From NCBI RefSeq assembly GCF_901000735.1, contig NC_081543.1:25997515-26061514 (forward strand): 64,000 bases of DNA. The letters run 5' to 3'. The translations under genes and the position numbers were made by a program. Positions 10,536 through 22,198 of this stretch are shown here, piece by piece. Every line of letters starts with the position of its first letter. Positions within the stretch are counted from its first letter, which is position 1. This DNA is from Corylus avellana (taxonomy: Eukaryota; Streptophyta; Magnoliopsida; Fagales; Betulaceae). The notes below the pieces were generated by a model, which worked only from the letters and a program-made list of their open reading frames with translations, was not told the origin of the DNA and did no database searches.

Positions 10536-12053
10536 CGTTCCCAGAGCACTTTTGTCATTCTTAAGGTAACCCCTTACCATTTTATGCTTTCATTACTATT
10601 TTATTGCTACGAGTTTTCAAATGAATATCATGTTAGGTTTTTACTCCTTTGTTTACAAACCAATAAACGTTTATAAAAAGAATTTCGAAAACTCCTTTAA
10701 TTTCATGTATTGTTTCATGTCAAATTTTCTTACGTTGCATGTGTCTATTTATTAGGCTAGGAGGAGATGGAGAAGCCTATAGATTTTATAGAAACACAGT
10801 TTGAAGCTTTTTGCTGGATTTCCTAACTCATTGCCCAGACGCATGCTCTCGAGCCCGGACGTACGGTCAGGAAACCGGGTATCCACCTTTAAGCCTCACT
10901 CTCGTGTATTTTTTAGTCTAGCGATCCTTTTAATGGATAGAGCTTAGTATCTTACTCGTAAGGGTCCTCTAGAATTGTACATGACGACATGTCGTATTTC
11001 GTTATAGCAAGATTTAGCTATGTTAAAGGATTGAATCGAGCGCACAAGGTAGGTATACACTTACGAGCTCTCTCCTTAAAAATGGTGGGATATGTCAGTT
11101 GACTGACCACGAATGTGATATGAGCATGCCTACTTTTATAATCACTTGGTAACTGTCTTATAAACTGATTGTTAAGATGCATTGCATGACATGGTACACC
11201 AATACGTGCGGTATAACGGCCATGGATTTACCATATAGACTTGATAATATGGTCAAATATGTGTGTGTTATATGGGCCTTGGATCCAATGGTTGTTATAT
11301 GACCGGCGCATCCTTAACATGCGGTCATTACAGGACATACATCATTTGCGGTGTGGGCCATTCGAGGTCGGACTTGGTTGTGCCGCTAGTGTTATGTACG
11401 GTAGCATACAATGGCTTAGGCACCGGCATTGTATTACAGGTCCCTCGGGACAGCGCCAACCCTACTGGGAAGGGGTAATATCTCGAGTAGACTATATATG
11501 ATAGTTATGACCTATAAAGCATTATTCTTTTTGCATTAAAATACTTAGGTTATTGTCGCCGGTAGTACACCACACTCTCCTGTAAACAAAACCCTACTTT
11601 ATGGTGTAATAATGGAGGCAACACCAATCCTTGATTTCTTACTCAAACTGCACATTTATTTCTACTTAAACGAATCCATATCATGCTAAAATTGTGAGGT
11701 TTACTTACTAAGTCGTTAGACTTACGCTGTTATTACCCTTTGAGGAAGCTTGTCCCTAGAACCCAAGAGTGGTATGGCTACCACTGCAGGCACCGCTTAA
11801 GGATTTGTATAATGTTATGAGGTTTGCCATTTTTCTATTGATTAGTTGCTCCATGTATTTAATTTGAGGATTTTACTTGTACCATGACAATGTAAATAGT
11901 TTATCTCAGATTGTATTTCACCTTCCTATGCATTACTCTGAAATGCTTAGAGGGGCGATTCCTCATTTAGCCATAAGTTGGTTTAACTGAGGCAATTGCT
12001 AATAACCCTGCCAGCCTGCTAGGTTAGCCAAGACTAATTTTGGGGGCGTTACA
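10536..12053 (+). repeat. LTR of a third Ty3/gypsy family (C), plus orientation
   Basis: The segment ends GGGGGCGTTACA and is followed by a primer site at 12057, which fixes its direction. Its middle (about 11220-11510, with GGCCTTGGATCCAATGG and GGGGTAATATCTCGAGTAGA) is found in reverse complement at about 14385-14620, so a second LTR of this family lies nearby in opposite orientation. The start is uncertain because it abuts a truncated LTR of family B. Open frames inside are unsupported. Confidence 0.6.
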
Positions 12054-12056
12054 GTA

Positions 12057-12069
12057 TGGTATCAGAGCA
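12057..12069 (+). other. Primer-binding site (tRNA-iMet type)
   Basis: TGGTATCAGAGCA occurs four bases after the LTR end, as in copy A. Confidence 0.9.
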
Positions 12070-13060
12070 TACAATCTTGCCGACCGTAGCAAACAATCTG
12101 AGAATAAGATGTATTACCCCAGGTGTAAATCTTAAATAGTGGAGCATAGGATAGACCCAGGTTCTCCGATTGTTGTTTGATTGAGGTGCGGGCTATAGTA
12201 ATTGCCTTCTTGATTGTTTAGTTTTAGAGTTGAGTGGGATCGCCTTTTCCGCATTACAGGCACTTGATCCTGCTTCACACTCAGATGCGTGATGGGTGTT
12301 GACGCTGGGCAACTGTTTGGGAATGGCCAACTGAGTCCGGGCCTTATGTGCTTGGGTACAAGCCTTGCCTTGGTAACGCATTGTTTCAACCCGGCCCTCT
12401 TAGAAAGTGAAATCCCCGTTATATCTACCGCCTCATGGTCAGCCAGATTTACCTGGTAGTGACCTCACATCCATCACCATTAAGCTAGCTCTTTGCCTTT
12501 ACGCCCTCTTGACTGAGACCCCCATCGACTCGGGTTCCTAAGTCACCACGATAATGATTGGAGTACGACTAGCAGACCAGATCACTGCCCTGCCTTATAG
12601 AGCCTTGATCACCCGTATTGCCGAGCATACTGGAGTGTCCACTTAAGGACTGAAGGAGATACCGCCACCTAAGGGAATCATAACTTCGCGATTCCTCAAT
12701 GTGAGCGATGCTCACCTTGTCGAGCAAGAGCAGAGGCCACCGCAGCCACCGAGAGCGCCTAGAGCAGCCAGAGCTGAGGCAGCTTCTTCATCCGTAGGCC
12801 AGGGCGAGCGTATAAGTCGTATGGAGGAGATGCTTCGAGAGATGCATCGAACTCTCTAGAAGCTACGTACAGAGCAGGTAGAAGATCATGCCTTACTCGT
12901 TCAGCTACAAGATCATTGGATGGGATCCCTCGACATTAGAGATTACGGCCTGCACAGCCCGAGCGTCAACAGGGGCAGAGGGAGCCCGAGTGCAAGGGGC
13001 ACACCTGGTCGAGGATATGCAGAGCCTATCTCGAGGAGAGGATTTTGCTCTTAGATGAGC
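12070..13060 (+). pseudogene. Degenerate retroelement gag-like ORF
   Basis: From about 12540 a plus-strand frame can be followed with interruptions by stops: a segment ending RALITRIAEHTGVST, a Pro/Ala-rich linker, a short coiled-coil-like MEEMLREMH part and a Gly/Arg/Ser-rich tail. This resembles the non-catalytic proteins of large non-autonomous plant retroelements, but no zinc knuckle or enzyme domain is visible. Together with the primer site and the tract at 13346, the internal region is only ~1.3 kb, so the element has no pol of its own. Confidence 0.4.
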
Positions 13061-13357
13061 TTTGTTGTTTTTGTAAGTCCACCACGGTGGTGGCAATTTT
13101 GTATGTCTTGGTTATACTATAAGTCCACCTTGGTGGTGGCAATTTTGTTGTGATGTATGACTTACCTTTCTGTGATGATTATATGCGGATGTTTCATCTT
13201 TCTCTTTGATTTGATTATGCATGCCGATCTTTCCAAAAACCATGTGTTTTGTTTTAAAACTTTTAGTTGTTGTTTTTAAAAACCCTCTCTACCAGAAGGA
13301 TCTTGTTTATAACTAAAACCAAATTTCGAGGGCCAAATTCCTATAAGGAGGGGAGAG
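13061..13357 (+). other. Retrotransposon 3' internal region with polypurine tract
   Basis: The words ATTTCGAGGGCCAAATTC and AAGGAGGGGAGAG (13345-13357) are the standard chromovirus 3' end just before an LTR. Upstream, TAAGTCCACC-CGGTGGTGGCAATTTTGT occurs twice about 48 bases apart. The tract primes plus-strand DNA synthesis in the living element. Confidence 0.75.
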
Positions 13358-13630
13358 TGTAATACCCCGATAAAAACAATAGTTTTTCTACAAGGAATGG
13401 TTAAGGGATTTATAAAGGACCCGATTTTTTATGACAAGAACCCACGCCCAAATTTGCAACCTAAAAATCCTTAGACATTTGAAGCATAAACCCGAGCTTA
13501 ACCCTTTTATGACCGAAAGTGCACCAGGGTTACCAGACGTACGCTACTGTTTTTAGTAGAGGACGTAAACAGGGGGTCCACCTGGACGTACGCTACTATT
13601 TTTAGTAAAGGACGTACACAGGTGGACCAA
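13358..13630 (+). repeat. 3' LTR of copy A, truncated
   Basis: TGTAATACCCCGATAAAAAC and the following ~250 bases match the start of the LTR at 2170. A ~55-base unit with ACGTACGCTACTATTTTTAG is repeated in tandem here. The match ends near 13630 where MITE-like sequence begins, so the promoter part and the palindrome are lost. Confidence 0.8.
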
Positions 13631-13730
13631 TGTTGGAAAATATTTTCGTCCTAAGAAATCATTTTCCAGTATTTGGCTTGTACCAAAAATTAGGAGGGTG
13701 TAAGTTTTCGTGGAAATCAATTAACTGGTA
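13631..13730. mobile_element. MITE fragment
   Basis: GGAAAATATTTTCGTC...ATTTTCCAGTATTTGGCTTGTAC resembles the subterminal sequence of the element at 47861-48171 (AAATCATTTTTAAGTGTTTGGCTTGTACGG). Only one end is seen. Confidence 0.4.
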
Positions 13731-15880
13731 ATTGACTCCATGGTTCGTCGCACATCGTACATCTCTTATGGGACAAAACTAAGGGATCATTATCTCTCTT
13801 AAACGAGAGAATACAGCAGAAGACTTTAGACTACAAGAATAGAAAGCAATAACTAAACATCACAAGCACAATCACTAGAGTAAAGATAAAACATCATATC
13901 ATAAATAAGTCATCAAATGTATGGTGAAAGACCGATCTTCAAAATATTGAAACCCCAAATCACTGTTTTAAAGTATGATAACAAGATTAACGCCTAATCT
14001 TAAGTAGTGCAAGCATGATCACCATCTCTTTCATTTCTCCCCAGATAGTCCCTCCATCGTCCCACGTGGACTTCAGCTAAACAGGGTCCATATCCTAAAA
14101 AATGACCCGAATCAGGTCCTGCGCAATCACCATAATCCGGTCCTAAGGCATCTCCCTCTACACTAGCTAAAATGCACAATTATACATAATGAGAGGAAAA
14201 ATAAAAAATGGTAAGTCAAAGGACTTAGTGAGAGATAATGCACACAATACCCATGCCATTTTAGTGATGAACTCCGTTTGGTAAAAAATGCAACATTTTT
14301 GGTATGACAATTATCCATGAATGCGATATAGATATAGTACATGCTTATAATCATGATAATTAGTGATAGTTCAACAATATAGTCTACCCGAGATATTACC
14401 CCTTCTCAACAGGGTTGGCACTGTCTTGAGAGACCTATAATACAATGCCGATGCCCCAACCATTGTACGTGTCCATAACACTAGCAGCCCGACCGAGTCC
14501 AACCAAGGGTGGCACAAGTTACTAATGATGTACGTCTTGTAGTGACCACCTTGTTAAGGCTGCTCTAGTCACAAAACAACCATTAGATCCAAGGCCCATA
14601 TAGAAACATACGTATCTGATCATAAAGTTAACATGTATAGTCAGCCCATAGTCGTTATCCCGTACGTACCGGTATAACATGTCATATGATGCAATTAATC
14701 TTGTCCGTATTTTATATGCATACTTTTACAAATCTCAATGTCATTATATTGTTAAGTAACACATTTTCACAAATGATAGAGTTCATGGTGTAACAAAGTG
14801 TATGTCGTGAGAGTTGTAAATATGCATGTTTGGTACACAGAATAGTCGTGCAATGCGGGGAAATAAATGACGAGGATTATGTGAGTTAAAACTCACTTGG
14901 GTCAAACAAGTACTCCAAGTATTTTTTTCAAACGATCTGGGTTCTCCAAATCTGTGGAAAAACTCCCATTAGTCTTAAGTCCAACTAAAACAAACCTAAG
15001 ATTTAGAAATAACGGTCGTAGGGTGTTCGGGCAAAGAGGCGTTCCTTTGAACTTCTCTAGTCGAGCGCTCGTCAATAGGGGCGAGCGTTCGGTCAGTGAG
15101 GTTCAGGTAGAACCTCATTTGGTTCAAATGCTACCCAAACCTTTCTCGGCTATCCCTAAGGCCATAAAAAGGGTTTTTTTAACACCTTTCAACCAAAACA
15201 ACGTCTCCAAATAACAAGATTAACCCTAAACGGAAATGAAAACTTAACACGAAGATAAAGCTTAAAACTCATAGATACTAACAACTAAGCTACCATAAAT
15301 CAAGAAGCTAACATATCTAACCTAACAAAACACTAAGAGAGAGAGTAGTAATTACCTCAACACACAAATCCTCCAAAGCACCTCCTTCTTCTTCAAAAAC
15401 AAACACCACCACACACACACTCAAGAATCAAAGCAACAAAGTTTCTCAACGGTTTTAGAAGCTAAAATGAGGGTTTAAAGGTGTAGAGGTTGGGTTTAAA
15501 TAGGGAAAAAAGCTGAGGGCGTTGCAGAAATCACTGAAAATGTGTGAGCTCTCGTGTAGTACAGTGTCGAGCGCACGTGTACTGTTCATCTAGGGATTTT
15601 TGAGTTGCACATGGCACGCGTGGGCAAAAACCAGCGGTCAACAAAAAGTCAACAAGTGTTAGGCTTGGTCCCCATACGATCGCTCGTGTACTGTAGTTAA
15701 GCGAACGTTGGTGTGGTCCCCCATACGAGCGTTCGCCTATTGTAGCTCCGAAACTCAAAAAGTCCAAAAATGTCGCCTTGCCCCTCCAAGTGTCCCTGGT
15801 GACCCAAAGTCCAATTAACCCCTTAATTAAGCTGTCTTAAGCCTAATTAATTGTGTGGGTCACAACAAAGGGTCCCCCAA
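13731..15880 (-). repeat. LTR of family C, minus orientation
   Basis: The 14385-14620 part is the reverse complement of the middle of the LTR at 10536-12053. A minus-strand TATA-like motif (CCTATTTAAACC) lies near 15496, and upstream of it CpG-rich words such as GAGCGCACGTGTAC and CGAGCGTTCGCC recur, as in many plant LTR promoters. No primer site or gag was found next to its left end, so it may be a solo or truncated LTR. The outer limits are approximate. Confidence 0.5.
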
Positions 15881-16252
15881 CGTCGAAAAACATTTTTAGC
15901 AAAAAACATTTTCAAGAGAAAACATTTTTGGGTATTAGGTGTGTACGCAAAATCATATTAAACACTAAATTACGAAAATGTCCCTGTTGGGTCTTGGGCG
16001 GGTCCTACCATGGTCCCGAGCTGATCCCCACGGGGTCCGGGTGGCTCCGGGGTGAGTCGTAGTGGGGTCCTTAGGGACTTGGTTAGGACACCTCTAAGAC
16101 TTGGTTGGGACATTTTCGTAATTTAGAGTTTAATACGATTTAATGAAAAAATATATTTAAAAATAATAATTTGTGATTTTTTGTACACTATAAAACATTT
16201 TACGGTAAAATATTTTCTGACAGAAAGCATTTTACGTCGAAACAAACGGAGC
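15881..16252. mobile_element. Foldback MITE with GAC-rich core
   Basis: The outer parts are mutually inverted AAAACATTTT-type repeats ending in AACAAACGGAGC. An inner pair is sharp: 15951-15983 pairs with 16108-16140 with two mismatches in 33 (ATTACGAAAATGTCC core). Between them is a GC-rich core with GGGACTTGG and GGGTCC words like the minisatellite at 836-2169. There is no coding capacity, so it would be moved by another element's transposase. The left terminus has lost the GCTCCG end. Confidence 0.65.
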
Positions 16253-16740
16253 ATAAGTGTCAATGAGTACCCATCGAATAGCCCCTGAAGAGGACTCTCA
16301 GTCAGTAGCCCCACGCGATTATCAATATCACACCTTTGGCTGATGGACTCATATATGGCGAGTTGGCCGCAATAGGCAAGTCATTGACTACTTCACCCAA
16401 TATGGACGCCCTACTGGATGTAAGGAAAGGATCCATCAAGAAATACTAGAATTGGACCCCTAGGAATCAAATACTTCAACAACTTTCACCATGAGAGGTT
16501 CCTGCTCCCTCCACTCTCTTTGTGGGGGACATTTGTCATTCTCCTCTATTTAGCAAGTAGGCAGCCCGACTTCATGGGCAATAGCCATACTATATTAATA
16601 GGTTGGTGTCATTTATGGAAACATATAAATTTTTGCAATATCCCAGACCCATGCTTCATGCTCTATTCTAGAGCACTATCATGCGGAATGGGAGAAGTGC
16701 TCCCGACTAGCCTAGTATACATAACCAGAAGGCTGCAGTG
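16253..16740. other. Unassigned spacer
   Basis: I see no conserved domain, terminal repeat or splice structure here. It may be a further part of the LINE remnant on its right, but nothing visible proves it. Confidence 0.3.
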
Positions 16741-17640
16741 CTAGAGGCTCAAATGCAAATCCTCTCGTAGAACATGGACCGAGTCCTCCGACAAAATGCT
16801 TAACTCCAATGATGGCTCAAGATCCGCAATAACTTGATGCACAGTCATTGTCTCGAGGAGGAAGTGGAGGGAGAAGATCGGCAGAGATGCAAACCCTCTC
16901 GCAGAACATGGATCGAGTCCTCCGACAAAATGCTCGACTCCATTGACGGCTCTAGATCCACAATGAGTTGATGTACATTCATCGTCGCATGGAGGAAGTG
17001 GAGAGAGAAGATCGGCAAAGCAGTATAAAGTCGATATGGTATCCCTTTGCCGAATGCCCCTAGATGCCATAGGTATCCCATTTACCCAATTAGTCCACAA
17101 ACACTCCCTCAACCTCCTCTTGCATTTCTACAAGCCTCCCACTTCATCCCTCATGCTGCTGACTTTATTCATAGAACGCCTCTAATTTGCATATGCATGA
17201 AAAATCTGTGTTTTTATTCCCATTTTTAAGCCAATCAATTTTCGCCCATTGTTTCAATTGTAAATCGTCTTTCTCTAATAGCCCGTGAATGTCTTCTTGG
17301 AGCTAGGCAACTGAAACCATATTCGGGTTCTCATCCTCCCCGTGCATCTCGGTGAGCAACTTTAATTTTTCCTCCAAGACCCGCTTCAAATGTCCCACCA
17401 CATCTCTTTGCCCCCTTTATAAACCATTTTTGCACTTGACAATCAGTCTAGTAAGATTCTGCCACGGGTCTCTTTGTACACCTCCTAGGCTTGCATTATA
17501 ATTTCATTACATTTCGTTTCTGTTTCCCAGTGAGCTTCATACCTTAAACGTGTTGAGCGTTGCTTCCCGTAATCGTCTCCCCTGCAGGTTTATGACTACA
17601 GGTGAATGATCCAAACTAAGCACAGCCATAATACCTACAA
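16741..17640 (-). pseudogene. LINE ORF2 remnant
   Basis: Reading on the minus strand, about 17310-17180 shows LQLKQWAKIDWLKNGNKNT, the linker motif that follows the endonuclease in plant L1 elements (WAKxDWLKxGDxNTxFFH). At 17112-17010 a frame reads GIPMASRGIRQRDTIST, which matches the RT motif SRGLRQGDPLS with Arg in place of Gly. In a normal element these are about 1 kb apart, so a deletion has joined them. Stops occur throughout. The next part is occupied by a tandem duplication. Confidence 0.55.
16755..17022. repeat. Tandem duplication, 134-bp unit
   Basis: Units 16755-16888 and 16889-17022 align without gaps apart from scattered substitutions (GAACATGGAYCGAGTCCTCC and GAGAAGATCGGCA in both). 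The unit length is not a multiple of three, so a frame crossing it changes phase. Confidence 0.85.
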
Positions 17641-17741
17641 CCACCTTCCGAAATAAATCACACCACCTCGACCGACGTGGGTGTGATCTCCGGTAACCGA
17701 CATATTTTTTTTGGTGGAAAAGAGCTATAGCACTTTACCTG

Positions 17742-17765
17742 TCTTTCCCACAGACGACGCCAAAC
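17742..17765 (-). other. Primer-binding region
   Basis: On the minus strand the sequence is GTTTGGCGTCGTCTGTGGGAA, close to the GGCGCCGTCTGTGGGAA primer region common in plant Tat-type gypsy elements. It lies directly at the inner end of the LTR. Confidence 0.7.
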
Positions 17766-18128
17766 TGTTAGCACAGCTTTCGGTCACCCTGGAGAACCTG
17801 GACTGTTTTTAAGGTGATGGCGAACACCGGGGTCCTATTTGCAATTGGAGAAATATCTTTTAAGGTAGAATGGTATAAGAAATGAGGAAGATGATCAGAA
17901 CCAGAGCTCAAATTTTAAAAGAATCCCCCTCTTTTAATTAGGATGCACATTTTACATATATACGTGCATATATCTGACCACCGCACGTTTTACATACATG
18001 TACACAGTATAGTATCATACAAGGGATGGTTAAAATCTTTTGTTTGGTGGTGTAGGGACGTACGCCTGTCAAGTCTAACATCCTCCTCGTATGAACGTCC
18101 TTGTACTGGAGTAGGGATGGTCTGCCCA
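17766..18128 (-). repeat. Short LTR of a Tat-type element (copy T1)
   Basis: This 363-bp segment and the ~90 bases of leader beyond the primer site match 39100-39550 along their whole length. Minus-strand termini are TGGGCAGACC...CTAACA. The primer site on the left shows it is a 5' LTR of a minus-strand element. But the sequence to its left is LINE and not gag, so the body of this copy has been lost or replaced. Confidence 0.7.
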
Positions 18129-18392
18129 ATATCATCTTCTTCACCCTACCACTTGTGCGACTTCCTACCTTTCTATTTCAACAGAGATCTGTACCTAGTC
18201 GCTATTGTCTCCAAAGTTCCAGATTACCATCTGTCCCTCGGTTCTTCCAACCCTTTGTCCCCCCTCTTAGACTTACTTCTTCCTTTTCTCCAACCAGCAG
18301 TCCCTCGCTTGCGTCTGAGTGTCCCCCACTGTTTGATTCAATATGGCATTACTTGCCTTCCCACACAGCTAGCGCCAGAAGTCTCCTTTCTC
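18129..18392. other. Leader of the following broken gene
   Basis: The stretch is CT-rich, with no domain and no TATA box that I trust. Confidence 0.3.
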
Positions 18393-21300
18393 ATGGGTAA
18401 GAGGAAATCAGAGTTGCCCGAGATTTTGGGCAAAGACAAGGGGAAGAACGTTGCGGTCGAGGAAATTTTTTGATGCATACCTTGAATGTCGATCCACGCT
18501 CACCGCCAAGGACGTGTGGCATTTGCGAGATACGTACGCCATCCCTGATGATGTGGTCATCCGGATTCCCGGTAGCAACGAGGGGGCAACCCCTTCTTCA
18601 TATAACTGGGAAGTCGCAGTTGATGAGGCGATGTTCAGAGCGAGGTTGGTCCTCCCGCTTCCACCAATGATCCGTGAGCTTCTCGCGGAGTTAAATCTAG
18701 CCCCAAGCTAGATCAAGCCCAACGGCTGGGTGCTGCTGGTGGCCTTCAATATACTGTGGCCTATGATTTTTGGGCATAGTCAGCAACCGTCTTCGAGAGA
18801 GTTCCTGAGCTTTTATAAACCGTCAAGATTTGGACACGATTGGGGCTTCCAGGGGCGCCCTTCGAAGCTTATCATTTTATACGATAAGTGGCATCCCGGT
18901 GACCACTTCAAGTGGGGTTTCTTTTCAATCTCGAGTACTCAGTAGGAGTTGTCTGCAAATGAGAGGTACTGCAACACTCCACCCTCTGTCCTTGTTAGGT
19001 GGGGAGTCCCTCTCTCTAGTCATCTTAATGCTCCCAAGACTCTTAATGCCACAGAGAAGGCTAATATAGAGAAGGTCCGCAACTGGGCGGTGGCCCATCC
19101 AGATGAGGTTCACGCGGAGAAACTTATCACCAAGGAGAACTTTGAGCTTTACTTGGGTTATCCCCAGGGCAAATGGACCTTCAACCTCCGCGGGCCTCTC
19201 GCGACTGGAGTTGCCGAGGGAAGGAGTTCCCCTGAGAGGCCGATTCCCTTAATAAAAAGGAGAGGGGCAGAGCCTACGAAGGACGGAGCTCTGACAGCCA
19301 AGAAGAGGGGATCAGAAACATCTAAGGGTGGAGCCCCAATGGCTGTGAAGAGAGGGGCGAAGGCCCCCGAGGGCGAGACCTCGCCGACGAGATCTAGCTA
19401 TAAGTCCAACATCCGCATGTTCAGCGAGATGCTGGCCCAAGGAGAGGGATTGGATCCAAACATTCCCCGCCCTCACGCCCAGCCAAAGGTTACCCCTCAA
19501 GGCGACACCGCTCTACCGAAAGCCAACCTTACTGTGGTGGTCGAAAGGGTTCAAGCAGATCTCAGACCCCCTCTCGCCGAGGGATGAAGCATTGATCAAG
19601 GCCATTCCTTTATCAGTGACATCTCCTACAAGTGTCTTGCTGGCTCTGGCACATGGAGAGGGAGTGCCTTGGATAGTTGAAGAGGTTGTCTCCCCAGCTG
19701 CAAGGGCCAAGAGCGCAGCGGGCGTCCCCCATGCCCGCTTAAGGATGATTACAAGGCGGCAATGGATTTGCTATCTCCCCTGGTGGAGGAGATTGCATTT
19801 GGTGTGAACCTCCCTCGGGGGAACATGCATGATCGGCCGTCACCTCGCAGGGTGAGCACAGAGGATGCACACATTTCTCCTCCTGAAGAGGAGGGGGTCA
19901 CAACAGATCGAGTAGGGCAATTGAGCTGGTGGGTCTCCAAGGGTTTGCTGGTAGATCCCTATGTTGTTTTAGCGGCACCACTTCCTCTCGAGGTTGCCCC
20001 TGTCGTGAGTGAGGGCACGGATCTCTTGGAAGAGTGGCGACATCAGTTCTTTTTGGTAAGTATTTTACTGCTTCTTCTCTTTTTCTTGTTTTTGCTTCTC
20101 CACCTCAACTAATGAGTTTCTATTGTAGCAATTGGCGGAGCTGGCCTGCCTTTTCTCAATTCACATTTATAGCCTCACTACTGCCACTCTTGAGATCGAC
20201 TGGTTGAAGGCTGAGTTGGTCGAATCCAGGGCCACCGTTACTGACTTGCAAGGTGAACTCCAGAGTTGTGGGGAGCGCATTTCCAAGGTCGATTGGGAGC
20301 GAGCGGACTCCAAGAAGAAGATGGATAGGCTCCAATAGGAAGTGAAGGAGGACAATGCATCAGAGGCGTGCATGGCCATAGAGGATGCGAGGTTGACCAG
20401 CAGGACAAATGGAGCCATTATGGCTTTGGTTGACGCTAAGGGCAAGCTGAACAAGGCGCTCGGTCAGCCATTCTTCTCTTTTTCTTGTTTTCGCTTCTCC
20501 ACCAAGGTCAACTAATGAGTTTCTATTGTAGCAATTGGCGGAGCTGGCCTGCATTTCTCAATTCACAGTAATAGCCTCGCTTCTGCCGCTCTTGAGATCG
20601 ACAAGTTGAAGGCCGAGTTGGTTTAATCCTGGGCCATCGTTACTAAGTTGTAGGGAGAGCTCCAGAGTTGCGAGGAGCGCATTTCCAAGATTGATTGGGA
20701 GTGAGCGGACTCCAAGAAGAAGATGGATAGGCTCCAGAAGGAAGTGAAGGAGGACAATGCATAAGAGGCGTGCATGGCCATAGAGGATGCGAGGTTGACC
20801 AGCAGGACAAATGGAGCCATTCTGGCTGTGGTTGACGCTCAGGGCAACCTGAACATGGTTCTCGGCTCTCTAGCTTCAATAGAGGGCCGACTTGGGAAGC
20901 CCGATCTCTCTTGGCGGAGGCAGAGGAAGCTCGGAGGGTCGCTGTTACTAAAGTGGTAGAGAAGATTGATGCACTGGCAAGCCTCCAGCTGCTATACAAC
21001 GCTGAAGTCGCACGGGGAGAGGAGAAGGATAAGGAGCTTGTCGGGCTTAGATCGCACTCCGATGTAGAGGCTGCTTGCAACGTACAACGCAAGAAGGAGC
21101 TAACTAGCCTCAAAACCCTCTTGGACTCTGAAAGGGCTAGTTGGGCAGAGCGAGAGTGGGAGCTTGCAATGCCTCAATCGTTTCTTGATGCGGAGGTAGC
21201 CCAGGGTGCAGAGCGAGAGAAGGAGTTTACCCTGACTGTATCTCGCCACATCGTCAAATTACTTAGAGGGACCAGACATTGGCCCAAATGGAGGCTTCTT

Positions 21301-22030
21301 ATGCTGCGGAGGTGGCCAAGGTTGCCAAGAAAGAGGAGGCTTTGTCACAGGCAAAAGCTTCCCGAGTTGCGATGGTTGCCGAGGTCGCCGATAAGGGAGA
21401 AGCTATGGCCAAGGCTAAGGCTTCCCATGCCGCGATGATCGTCAACATCGCCAAGAAGAACAAATCCCTGATAAACCTGCAATCAACTTTGGCAAGGTCT
21501 GAAGCTTCTTGGAGAAGGGCTTCTTCCGGGGTGGAGACCATCATTGTGGCTCAAAGCTTGCGAGGTCCTGATGTGGCTTACAAAGCTGAGATAAAGGAAC
21601 GGGACGACCTCATCCGGGTGCTTCGAATGAAGCTGCGGGAGCAATCGACGATGTTGAGGAGGTATCGCTCCCAAATTTGGAAGGTAGCAGTGGTGCTTAA
21701 CTGCGGCTGGTATCGTGGATATGTCTGGGGCTTCGAAACTTTTCGAGCCCACATGCGAGTGGATACCGATCGGGTGAACTTTGAGAACCTAAAGATGAGC
21801 AACTTCCTTGTCGATCCTGCCACATTGAGGAGCTCGTAAGGATTGGGAAACAAGAGCTCCCGGACGCTCCCAACCTAAATTGCGGAAAGCTTGTCCTGAG
21901 GTCTCCATCGCCTAAGCCAGAAGCCAGCGAGGATGAACTCTATGAGCTTCTTCTTAATATGCCTATATTTTTCCCTGTATATAGACGTTGCAAACGCACG
22001 CATTTTGTTAGGAAGAGCATTTATAGAAAT
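18393..22030 (+). pseudogene. Retroelement-associated 'putative gypsy-type transposon' protein, broken
   Basis: Starting at ATG 18393 (MGKRKSELPEIL), an extra T in the T run near 18466 shifts the frame. Then DVWHLRDTYAIPDDVVIRIP and FRARLVLPLPPMIRELLAEL match the plant domain PF04195. A TAG at 18709 and a shift near 18950 interrupt it, followed by a basic linker with AEPTKDGA-like repeats. A 73-bp phase-0 intron (GTAAGT at 20056, AG at 20128) joins HQFFL to QLAELACL. From 20130 to 21600 the protein is Ala/Glu/Lys-rich coiled coil, and it ends in WYRGYVWGFE, typical of this family. Such proteins are carried by plant gypsy-type elements; their role is unknown. Many stops show it is not functional. 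Confidence 0.65.
20073..20861 (+). repeat. Tandem duplication, ~393-bp unit
   Basis: The unit runs from CTTCTTCTCTTTTTCTTG in the intron through the splice acceptor (TTCTATTGTAG) into the coiled-coil exon as far as the GACGCTAAGGGC segment. It is repeated at about 20467. The second copy therefore carries an acceptor and part of an intron without a donor, plus extra stops (for example TAG in GTTGTAGGG near 20650). It is a direct local duplication and destroys the frame. Confidence 0.85.
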
Positions 22031-22198
22031 GGAATGTTATACCTGGATTTTGTTTGGCAATCTTTATGAGTGTTGTTTTTGCGTACGTCTGTGTTCTCTT
22101 CTTGTTTTTCTTTTGTGACCTCTCTGTGCTTCGCTCCTGTGTACGAGTTTACCCTGCACAATTAGAAACTGGTCTTCTATGTTAAGCTAGAGCTGATC

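Noticed and set aside
12132..12389. Minus-strand open frame of 85 codons in the gag-like region
   Set aside because: It has no domain and runs antisense to a better supported retroelement internal region.
18393..21839. Treating the coiled-coil gene as a host motor or structural gene
   Set aside because: The N-terminal domain resembles the gypsy-associated PF04195 type, its neighbours are retroelements, and the frame has several stops.
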